A DNA stretch of 7,919 nucleotides from an uncultured Treponema sp. (lineage in GTDB: Bacteria > Spirochaetota > Spirochaetia > Treponematales > Treponemataceae): NCBI GenBank assembly GCA_946611835.1, contig CAMOEE010000118.1:1-7919 (forward strand), in the 5' to 3' direction. The position numbers and the translations under genes were made by a program. Shown piece by piece: positions 1 to 5,770 of this stretch. The notes under the pieces were generated by a model. That model was not told the origin of the DNA and ran no database searches. It saw only the letters and a list, made by a program, of their open reading frames with translations. Numbering within the stretch: the stretch's first letter is position 1; each line of letters opens with the position of its first letter.

Positions 1-64
1 CGCAGGCGACTGGCTTCGCCACTGCTACACGGCGGGCGCGGCATTATCTGTAAAAATCGGGATT
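1..64. other. GC-rich flank without a gene
   Basis: I see no gene, RNA or clear terminator here. The stretch is much richer in G and C than the following AT-rich intergenic DNA. Its first nine bases (CGCAGGCGA) are the reverse complement of positions 3912-3920 inside the stem-loop repeat described below, so it may be the edge of another copy of that repeat family. Nine bases are too few to establish this. It lies just downstream of the minus-strand gene but shows no hairpin followed by a T run. Confidence 0.3.
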
Positions 65-370
65 TCAGTTATTCAAGCGGGTTTTTTCTGAGATCAGTGT
101 TTTGAGGCATAAAAATACACTGACAGCAGAAAAAGAAAAGATAAGAAGTGAGAAGTTCTGAGTCTGAACGAAAAGGGGAGAGGTGGAGCTGAGGTTCTGG
201 AAATTTGCCCTTGCAAGTTGCAGAATGGCGCAAACCTGGCAGTCCTGGTCTTCATGCTCGTGCTCAACATGATGAGATACGAAAAAAATAGAAAGACAAA
301 GTGATGAAGCGAGCATCAGCGCAAGCAAAAGCGAAACTTTTTCTTTCCTTCCTCTGTAATTATTTCTCAT
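65..370 (-). CDS. small His/Cys-rich membrane protein, putative metal-associated
   Basis: This encodes 101 residues. Residues 13-31 form a hydrophobic helix that could be a signal anchor. It is followed by a short metal-ligand-like segment (HHVEHEHEDQDCQVC, residues 33-47) with four histidines, several acidic residues and a C-x-x-C pair. A second hydrophobic helix spans about 72-90 and the tail is basic (EKTRLNN). I recall similar short proteins in Firmicutes and spirochaetes, with an HxxxH...CxxC segment and a C-terminal K-x-RLN, near zinc or other metal transporter genes; this is from memory, not a search. The His/Cys segment probably faces the periplasm, where it could bind or sense a metal. 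The ATG at 370 is preceded by CGGAG about six bases upstream on the minus strand. It is divergent from the transport cassette and no partner gene is visible on its downstream side. A function beyond possible metal binding cannot be assigned. Confidence 0.72.
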   Translation of the reverse strand: MRNNYRGRKEKVSLLLALMLASSLCLSIFFVSHHVEHEHEDQDCQVCAILQLARANFQNLSSTSPLFVQTQNFSLLIFSFSAVSVFLCLKTLISEKTRLNN

Positions 371-373
371 CGA

Positions 374-407
374 ACACTCCGTTCCCGCACAATTTGAGAA
401 CGGGTGT
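374..407 (-). repeat. imperfect inverted repeat over the start region of the small gene
   Basis: ACAC-T-CCGTTC (374-384) pairs with GAACGG-GTGT (398-407), giving a ten-pair stem with one bulged base and a 13-base loop. On the minus strand the left arm contains the GGAG ribosome binding site of the small membrane-protein gene. It may be an operator near the transcription start. If transcription begins further upstream, it may instead be an RNA hairpin that hides the ribosome binding site. The arms are seen directly; either role is inference. Confidence 0.35.
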
Positions 408-408
408 C

Positions 409-437
409 AAATTACAGCAAAGAATAGAAAATGTCAA
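409..437 (-). promoter_or_regulatory. candidate promoter for the small membrane protein
   Basis: Read on the minus strand, a perfect TTGACA (432-437) is followed after 17 bases by TAATTT (409-414), a weak -10. The start point would fall near 402, about 30 bases before the ATG. A second TTGACA (minus strand, 458-463) has an even weaker -10 candidate, TATTGA, at 434-439. Either could be used. Confidence 0.35.
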
Positions 438-511
438 TATGGGAATGAGTCGCAAATTGTCAATTTTGAAAAATTCTGACGCTTGTCCCTGCAAAGTAGA
501 GGGAAGATAGA

Positions 512-541
512 TTGACAGATTATATAACAGTGTTATATAAT
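512..541 (+). promoter_or_regulatory. consensus sigma-70-type promoter of the methyltransferase/transporter cassette
   Basis: TTGACA at 512-517 and TATAAT at 536-541 both match consensus in all six positions and are separated by 18 bases. Transcription should start near 548, leaving a leader of about 60 bases before the methyltransferase ATG at 609. An unregulated promoter this good would be strong. The overlapping palindrome suggests that it is normally repressed. Confidence 0.8.
519..541. promoter_or_regulatory. perfect 23-bp palindrome, probable repressor operator
   Basis: The arm ATTATATAACA (519-529) is the exact reverse complement of 531-541, with one central G at 530. The site fills the spacer and swallows the whole -10 of the cassette promoter, so a bound protein would block RNA polymerase. 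An AT-rich dyad with ACA-N-TGT at its centre resembles many TetR/AcrR-family operators, and repressors of that family commonly control efflux cassettes like the one downstream. The repressor gene is not in the window, so the family assignment is inference. Confidence 0.72.
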
Positions 542-548
542 TATTAGT

Positions 549-564
549 GTTAGATATTGCTAAC
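549..564. promoter_or_regulatory. GTTAG-N6-CTAAC dyad at the transcription start
   Basis: GTTAG (549-553) and CTAAC (560-564) are perfect inverted half-sites six bases apart. They begin seven bases after the -10, so they sit on or just after the expected start point. The same half-sites with the same spacing occur before enolase (7567-7582). The half-site resembles part of DtxR/IdeR-type operators (TTAGGTTAG...CTAACCTAA), but the spacing differs, so the regulator is unknown. Confidence 0.5.
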
Positions 565-608
565 TGATTGCGAATATCAAGCACTAAAACTTAAGTGAGA
601 TTCTGAAA

Positions 609-1403
609 ATGACTATTTCTTTAGGTGATGTTGAGACTACCGCCCTTATTCCTGTAGCGATAAAGGCTAATGAAACGCAGCGTAAAAATCCCCGGGTAAG
701 GGACGAGATTGCAGTCGAAATGATAAAAACGCTGGGAATCAACACGAAGCCCTTTGACAAATTTTTGTCTCACGAGGGTGTAATTGCCCGTACAGTCATG
801 CTCGACCGCATGGTAAAGGACTTTATTGCCAAAAATCCGGCGGCTGTAATCGTGAACATGGGGGCAGGTTTTGACAACCGCTTTTCCCGCGTAGATAACG
901 GCTCAATCTTCTGGTTTGATTTGGACTTGCCCGATTCAATAGAAGTCCGGAAGAAAGTTTTCCCAAAGCAGGAGCGGGAAGAAATGATTTCGGGCAGCGC
1001 TCTTGAAGACTCCTGGTGCGAAAGAGTTCTTTCTGAAATCAAAAAGACAAATTCAAAAGTGCTTTTTCTTGCCGAAGGGCTTTTCATGTACCTTACTTTC
1101 GAAGAAATCAAAAAACTGCTTTCCGTTATTAAAACAAATTTCCCGGGCGGAACTTTGATTGCCGAACAAAATAATCCCCTTATGGTCAAAAATCAGAAAT
1201 ACCACGACACGGTAAAAAACACGAAGGCCGTCTTTAAAAGCGGAACCTGGAGCGGACAGGAAATTGCGGATTTGTGCGGGGGAATTCGTTTTGTGGAAGA
1301 ACACAGCTTTAACGAGGAGATGAAAAAACACTCTTTCCGTGGCTGGCTTTTTGCAAAACTCCTTCCAAAAATGAATGACCGCTGGGCTGTTTTTGAGTTT
1401 TAG
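609..1403 (+). CDS. class I SAM-dependent methyltransferase, LCMT/PPM1 family
   Basis: This is a 264-residue protein of the leucine carboxyl methyltransferase (LCMT/TcmP-like) family, cytoplasmic and without membrane segments. In order: the family's arginine-aspartate helix (ARTVMLDRMVKDFI, 60-73); motif I for S-adenosylmethionine binding (IVNMGAGFDNRF, 81-92); the acidic loop after the second strand (FDLDLP, 103-108); the conserved S-x-L-E-D-S-W segment (130-136); and the post-motif AEGLFMYL (155-162). Length is normal for bacterial members and nothing appears missing. Bacterial relatives methylate oxygen on carboxyl or hydroxyl groups of varied small molecules or proteins; the substrate here cannot be predicted. 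The start has only a weak GTGAG ribosome binding site nine bases upstream, and no better in-frame ATG follows before residue 38. It is the first gene of the cassette, 39 bases before the RND gene, and should be transcribed from the palindrome-controlled promoter. Confidence 0.88.
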   Translation: MTISLGDVETTALIPVAIKANETQRKNPRVRDEIAVEMIKTLGINTKPFDKFLSHEGVIARTVMLDRMVKDFIAKNPAAVIVNMGAGFDNRFSRVDNGSIFWFDLDLPDSIEVRKKVFPKQEREEMISGSALEDSWCERVLSEIKKTNSKVLFLAEGLFMYLTFEEIKKLLSVIKTNFPGGTLIAEQNNPLMVKNQKYHDTVKNTKAVFKSGTWSGQEIADLCGGIRFVEEHSFNEEMKKHSFRGWLFAKLLPKMNDRWAVFEF

Positions 1404-1430
1404 TGATTCGGCCACCGGTAGGGGAATCAA

Positions 1431-1437
1431 GAGGAGG
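1431..1437 (+). promoter_or_regulatory. ribosome binding site fixing a GTG start
   Basis: GAGGAGG lies five bases before the GTG at 1443. The other nearby GTG at 1441 is followed at once by a TGA stop, so 1443 is the start of the RND gene despite not being ATG. Confidence 0.75.
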
Positions 1438-1442
1438 AAAGT

Positions 1443-3794
1443 GTGAAAGTCAAAAAAATCAACGACTGGTTTGAAAAGTTCGGCCGTTTTGAAGTAAAGC
1501 ACCGCTGGGCTTTTCTTATCTGCTTGATATTTATTTCTGACTTCGGAAGTCTGGGCTTGAGCCGACTTACCCTGGACAACGGCGAGGAAGACTGGTTTGA
1601 CGACTGGGAGACCACGAAGAAAAATCAGGATCATTTTGAAGACATTTTCGGTTCTACTGACAGCCTCTTAGCCCACATCAAGGCAAAGGATGTTTTTGAC
1701 CCGGAAGTGCTCACCATGATTGAAGGGCTTGGTGACGACCTTTTGCAGAATGTGCCTTATGCAAAAAGTATTACTTCCCTTATGGAACTTTCAATTCCTG
1801 TGGGTAGGGAAGACAGTATTGAAGTTTCCAGCCCCTTTAAGGACGGAGTTCCTTCAGTTGCAGAAGAGCTTGCGGAGAAAAAGGCCTTTATCTTAAGCCG
1901 GGAGTCCCTTGTAAACACCCTTGTGAGTGCCGACGCCACGGAAACCTGGCTCATCGTGAACTTAGAGCAGTATTCTGAAAACCTTACCGAGGCCATGGAA
2001 AAAATCGCACCTCCTGCCATGAAGGTTTTTGCCGATTCCAAGTACAAGTCAGATAAATGGGAAATCCGGCCTGCGGGCATGAGCTACACCGAGTACGAGG
2101 AAGAAGCGGTCACCATGAATCAGCTTGTAACCCGCATTCTCACAGGTTTTATCGTCATGCTGGTTTGTCTTACGGTTTTTATCCGCTCGCTCCGAGGCAT
2201 TGTGGTGCCGTCAATTTCCACTGTGGGTGCCCTTACCACAACCCTGGGCTTTTCAGGCTGGCTTGGCATAAAAGGCAACAACTCAATGCTCATGATTACC
2301 GTGCTGCTTTCCATGGCACTGGCGGTGGGCTATGCAGTTCACTACATCAACAGCTTCAAAATGCATTTTAGGAAGACTGGAAAGAGAAAAGAGTCTATAG
2401 TCCTGAGCGTGCGGGATTCCGGTTGGGCACTTTTCTTTACGGTGATTACAACAATGGCGGGAATGCTTTCTTTCCTTGCGGCGGGAATAAGACCTATGCG
2501 CTGGGTGGGAGGCATTACGGCGGCGGCAGTATTTGCGGTTTTTGCCTACATCATCATTCTTCTTCCGGTGCTCTACAGTTTTGGAAAGGACAAAGAGCCT
2601 GATTCAACATTCGTGAATACAGAAGGAGCCACAAAAGCGGATTTGCGGGTTGAAGCCATGGGAAAGGCAATCCTCAATAAAAAGTGGATTACAGTTGCAG
2701 CTGCCGTCCTAGTCATGGTGGCAGTGATTCCGGGCATTTTTAAAATCAGGGTCAACATGAACTACTCTGACATGATGGGAGAGCGCACTCCTTACATCAA
2801 ACGCCTTCTTGAAATTACAAGAAGCCAGCTTGGAAGCCAGTACGACTACGAAGTTTTGATTGAATATGCCGAGGAAGATGCCATAAAAAATCCCCGGGTG
2901 CTCAAAAACATGGACATTCTTGCCCAGAGAATCGGAACTTTGAGCCAGACAAAAGTCTCAAACGGAAAGCCCCGGGTTTCTTCGGTGACAAAAATAGTAA
3001 AAGAGATGAACCGCACCTTAAACGAAGACCGGGAAGACGCCTACATCATCCCCGACGACCAGAATTTGGTGAGCCAGATTATGTTCCTCTACGAGATTTC
3101 AGGCGGCACTGATCTGTACGACTACATCAGCAACGACTTCCGTGCGGCATATTTGAAAGTTGAGCTTGCAGGCTACGACGGAGAAGAAATCGTCAAAAAT
3201 CTTGCAGAGGTCAAAAAATGGGTGGCAGAGCTTTTTCCGGAGGCAGAAAATGCGGGCGTGGTGGGGGAAGTTGTCCAGTATGCCCAGATGAACAGAAAGC
3301 TGGTTAGAGGCTCAATCAAGTCAATCGGAACCTCCCTGCTGATAATTCTTATTCTCCTCATTCTTGCCTTTACTTCAATCAGGACCGGCTTTATCGCCAT
3401 GATACCAAATATTGTTCCAATCGTGCTGATTGGCGGAATTATGGGATATGCCGGCGTGAACCTGGACATGATTACCGCAATGATTATGCCGATGATTCTT
3501 GGAATTGCCGTTGACGACACCATCCACTTTACAAACCACATCAAATATCACTTTGAGCTTAGCGGAAAATACCGCAGCGCAATAGAAAACTCATACCGGG
3601 AGATTGGGAAAACCATGATAATGACCACAGTAATTCTCTGTGCCATGTTTGCAATATTCCTTACCAGCACCATGAGCGTTCTTGTGAATATAGGCTGGCT
3701 TTCGGTAGTGGGCCTGGGAAGCGCACTGATTGCAGACTACACCATTACACCGGTGCTTCTTTATATTGCAAAACCGTTTTCAAAGGATAAATAA
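1443..3794 (+). CDS. MMPL/RND-superfamily transporter (HAE-3-like predicted exporter)
   Basis: This 783-residue inner-membrane protein has the two-fold RND architecture. There is one helix at about 21-39, a large outer loop (about 40-228), then six helices (about 229-248, 252-273, 281-303, 328-348, 353-380, 415-433). A second outer loop (about 434-622) and five helices (about 626-646, 648-671, 675-697, 722-742, 748-776) follow. The length fits single-polypeptide MMPL/COG1033 exporters rather than the roughly 1,000-residue AcrB type. The second half carries the typical acidic pair in its fourth helix (GIAVDDTIHF, 687-696), which in the family carries the proton relay. The equivalent helix of the first half reads ALAVGYAVHYI (292-302) with no acid. 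Such proteins export hydrophobic or lipid-like molecules by proton motive force; hopanoid and mycolate transporters are relatives, but the substrate is not readable here. No outer-membrane or adaptor partner is encoded nearby. It starts with GTG after a strong ribosome binding site and lies 39 bases after the methyltransferase, so the two are probably co-transcribed. Confidence 0.9.
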   Translation: MKVKKINDWFEKFGRFEVKHRWAFLICLIFISDFGSLGLSRLTLDNGEEDWFDDWETTKKNQDHFEDIFGSTDSLLAHIKAKDVFDPEVLTMIEGLGDDLLQNVPYAKSITSLMELSIPVGREDSIEVSSPFKDGVPSVAEELAEKKAFILSRESLVNTLVSADATETWLIVNLEQYSENLTEAMEKIAPPAMKVFADSKYKSDKWEIRPAGMSYTEYEEEAVTMNQLVTRILTGFIVMLVCLTVFIRSLRGIVVPSISTVGALTTTLGFSGWLGIKGNNSMLMITVLLSMALAVGYAVHYINSFKMHFRKTGKRKESIVLSVRDSGWALFFTVITTMAGMLSFLAAGIRPMRWVGGITAAAVFAVFAYIIILLPVLYSFGKDKEPDSTFVNTEGATKADLRVEAMGKAILNKKWITVAAAVLVMVAVIPGIFKIRVNMNYSDMMGERTPYIKRLLEITRSQLGSQYDYEVLIEYAEEDAIKNPRVLKNMDILAQRIGTLSQTKVSNGKPRVSSVTKIVKEMNRTLNEDREDAYIIPDDQNLVSQIMFLYEISGGTDLYDYISNDFRAAYLKVELAGYDGEEIVKNLAEVKKWVAELFPEAENAGVVGEVVQYAQMNRKLVRGSIKSIGTSLLIILILLILAFTSIRTGFIAMIPNIVPIVLIGGIMGYAGVNLDMITAMIMPMILGIAVDDTIHFTNHIKYHFELSGKYRSAIENSYREIGKTMIMTTVILCAMFAIFLTSTMSVLVNIGWLSVVGLGSALIADYTITPVLLYIAKPFSKDK

Positions 3795-3799
3795 GAGGC

Positions 3800-3924
3800 A
3801 GGGGGAAGTCTCCCCCTCGTTCGCACTGCGTTGCTCACTACCCCCTCTGCGGGGGCGGTTCAGGCGTAGCCTTCACCGAGACTCGCCTAGAAACTTGCCT
3901 CGCAAGTTTCTTCGCCTGCGGCGA
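3800..3924. repeat. stem-loop cluster, probable dispersed intergenic repeat
   Basis: This stretch between the RND and ABC genes is GC-rich and packed with short perfect inverted repeats. AGGGGGA (3800-3806) pairs with TCCCCCT (3811-3817). CCCCC (3841-3845) pairs with GGGGG (3851-3855). AGGCG (3862-3866) pairs with CGCCT (3884-3888). AGAAACTTGC (3889-3898) pairs with GCAAGTTTCT (3902-3911) around a three-base loop. TCGCC (3912-3916) pairs with GGCGA (3920-3924). No promoter-like sequence is visible. I recall similar GC-rich repeats between genes in Treponema genomes, but this needs a search. It may act as an RNA-stability or partial-termination element within the operon. The first stem lies six bases after the RND stop codon but lacks a T run. 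Confidence 0.55.
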
Positions 3925-3962
3925 CCGGCTCCCTACCCGCAACGCCCCGACACTACTTAACC

Positions 3963-3969
3963 AAGGAGG
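3963..3969 (+). promoter_or_regulatory. ribosome binding site choosing between two starts
   Basis: AAGGAGG ends one base before an ATG at 3971, too close for initiation, but seven bases before a second in-frame ATG at 3977. The second ATG is therefore the likely start of the first ABC subunit, shortening it by two residues. Confidence 0.75.
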
Positions 3970-3976
3970 AATGTAT

Positions 3977-5770
3977 ATGTCACAAAAACAAAAATCCCCC
4001 TTGTCCAGACTTTTGGACTATGGGGGAAAGTACAAGGCTCTCACCTTTACAGGGCTTTTTCTTTCGGCGGTGGCACAGGTCGCCGGAATGGTGCCCTTCA
4101 TCTGTGTGTGGCTGGTCGTGCGAGACTTAATCAGCGTGGCTCCGAATTTTGGCGAAGCACACGACATTATTCGCTACGGCTGGATTGCGTTCGCAGCTGC
4201 CACTGGTGGAATCCTCATCTACTTTGCGGCCCTCATGTGCACGCACCTTGCGGCCTTCAGAACTGCCTCGAACATAAGGAAGCAGGGAATCGCCCATTTG
4301 ATGAAAACCTCGTTCGGCTTTTTCGACTCCAACGGCTCCGGGCTTTTGCGCAACAAGCTCGACAATGGAGCGAGTGAAACTGAGACACTCCTTGCCCACA
4401 ATCTTGCGGACATCTCCGGAACGGCGGCAATGTTCCTTTCTACAGTCGTTTTGATGTTCGTTTTCGACTGGAAAATGGGAACAGCCTGTCTTCTTTCGGT
4501 GGTGATTTCGATTCTTATGCTCTGCACGATGATGGGCGGAAAAAACGCAAAGCTCATGCTGATTTACCAGGGCGCGCAGGACGAAATGGCAAAGGCAGGT
4601 ACCGAATATGTCCGGGGAATTCCAGTCGTAAAAGTCTTCCAGCAGACGGTTTATTCATTCCGCTCTTTTAAGGAAGCAATCGAAAAATACAGCAAACGCG
4701 CGGAAGAATACACCGACGGAGTTTGCAGACTCCCGCAATCGGTAAACCTGACAGTTACGGAAGGCGTTTTTATCTTTTTGATTCCTATAGCTCTTTTGCT
4801 TGCCCCAAAAGCACTTTCTGGCGGAACTTTCGCTGAATTTTTGACGGACTTCGCTTTTTATGCCGTGTTCAGTGCAATCATTTCAACAGCACTTGCCAGA
4901 ATCATGTTCGCTTCAAGCGGAACGCTCCTCGCGCGCACAGCCCTCGCACGAATCGACACGGTAATGAACGCTCCGATTTTGAGCCAGAGCGAAAACCCGA
5001 AAGTGCCAAACGACAACAGCATTGAATTTGAAAACGTAACATTCACCTACGATGGAAGCGACAATCCGGCCATCTCAAACGTCTCGTTCAAAGCCAGAAG
5101 CGGCGAAACGATTGCCCTGGTGGGAGAAAGCGGCGGCGGAAAGACAACGGCCGCAAGCCTCATTCCCCGCTTCTGGGATGTGCAAAGCGGCGAAGTGAAA
5201 ATCGGCGGCGTGAATGTAAAGGAAATCGAGCAGAAAGTTTTGATGGAAAAGATTTCCTTCGTCTTCCAGAATTCAAGGCTCTTCAAGACTTCGATTTTCG
5301 AAAATGTACGTGCAGCCCGCCCGAATGCGTCCCGGGAAGAAGTGCTTTTGGCCTTGAAAGAAGCCCGCTGCGAAGATATCATCAAAAATCTTCCGGACGG
5401 AATCGACACCGTAATCGGAAGCAAGGGAACCTATCTTTCTGGCGGAGAGCAGCAGCGAATCGCACTTGCCCGGGCAATCTTGAAGGACGCGCCGATTGTC
5501 GTTCTCGATGAAGCCACGGCATTCGCAGACCCGGAAAACGAAGAGCTGATTCACGCGGCCTTGAGGCGGCTCACCAAAGGAAAAACCGTGGTGATGATTG
5601 CGCACCGTCTTTCCACCGTTGTGGGCGCGGACCAAATCATCGTTCTTGCGGGAGGAAAAATAATCGAAACTGGCACGCACGAAGAACTCAAAAACGCAGG
5701 CGGAAGCTACGCAAAAATGTGGGCGGACTACAACAAAGCCGCAGAATGGAAAATCGGAGGAAACGAGTGA
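3977..5770 (+). CDS. ABC transporter, fused membrane and ATPase domains (subunit 1, YbtP/IrtA-like)
   Basis: This 597-residue half-transporter has a six-helix type I exporter-fold membrane domain (about 15-315), including the segment DNGASETETLLAHNL (129-143). The ATPase domain follows (about 349-590). All catalytic elements are present: A-loop tyrosine 358 (TFTY), Walker A GESGGGKTT (383-391), Q-loop Q431 (FVFQ), signature LSGGEQ (487-492), Walker B IVVLDE (507-512) and switch histidine 543 (IAHR). The D-loop reads AFADPENE in place of the usual SALD-type sequence. I recall this variant from the YbtP/YbtQ and IrtA/IrtB pairs, which import iron-siderophores despite an exporter fold; that link is from memory. 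It pairs with the next gene, whose start overlaps this stop by one base, as a heterodimer in the inner membrane. The gene is 182 bases after the RND stop with no visible promoter of its own, so it probably relies on read-through. Confidence 0.9.
   Translation: MSQKQKSPLSRLLDYGGKYKALTFTGLFLSAVAQVAGMVPFICVWLVVRDLISVAPNFGEAHDIIRYGWIAFAAATGGILIYFAALMCTHLAAFRTASNIRKQGIAHLMKTSFGFFDSNGSGLLRNKLDNGASETETLLAHNLADISGTAAMFLSTVVLMFVFDWKMGTACLLSVVISILMLCTMMGGKNAKLMLIYQGAQDEMAKAGTEYVRGIPVVKVFQQTVYSFRSFKEAIEKYSKRAEEYTDGVCRLPQSVNLTVTEGVFIFLIPIALLLAPKALSGGTFAEFLTDFAFYAVFSAIISTALARIMFASSGTLLARTALARIDTVMNAPILSQSENPKVPNDNSIEFENVTFTYDGSDNPAISNVSFKARSGETIALVGESGGGKTTAASLIPRFWDVQSGEVKIGGVNVKEIEQKVLMEKISFVFQNSRLFKTSIFENVRAARPNASREEVLLALKEARCEDIIKNLPDGIDTVIGSKGTYLSGGEQQRIALARAILKDAPIVVLDEATAFADPENEELIHAALRRLTKGKTVVMIAHRLSTVVGADQIIVLAGGKIIETGTHEELKNAGGSYAKMWADYNKAAEWKIGGNE

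Noticed and set aside
454..466. Thirteen-base palindrome AAATTG-T-CAATTT as a further operator
   Set aside because: It is short, AT-rich and overlaps a possible -35 of the minus-strand gene; such dyads arise often by chance in AT-rich DNA.
519..547. Possible second, minus-strand promoter using the palindrome's left arm as -10 (TATAAT on that strand)
   Set aside because: The -10 follows automatically from the palindrome and no -35-like hexamer lies at the right distance (the minus strand reads CTAATA near there).
1053..1634. Long open frame (193 codons) on the minus strand across the methyltransferase and the RND gene start
   Set aside because: It lies antisense to two well-supported genes, has no recognisable domain or ribosome binding site, and is a shadow of their codon use.
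3800..3817. Rho-independent terminator after the RND gene
   Set aside because: The seven-pair G/C stem is followed by CGTTCGC rather than a T run, so it is better described as part of the repeat cluster.
3730..3960. Open frame running from the end of the RND gene through the stem-loop repeat
   Set aside because: It starts inside the RND gene in another frame and its translation is just the repeat sequence read as low-complexity basic peptide.
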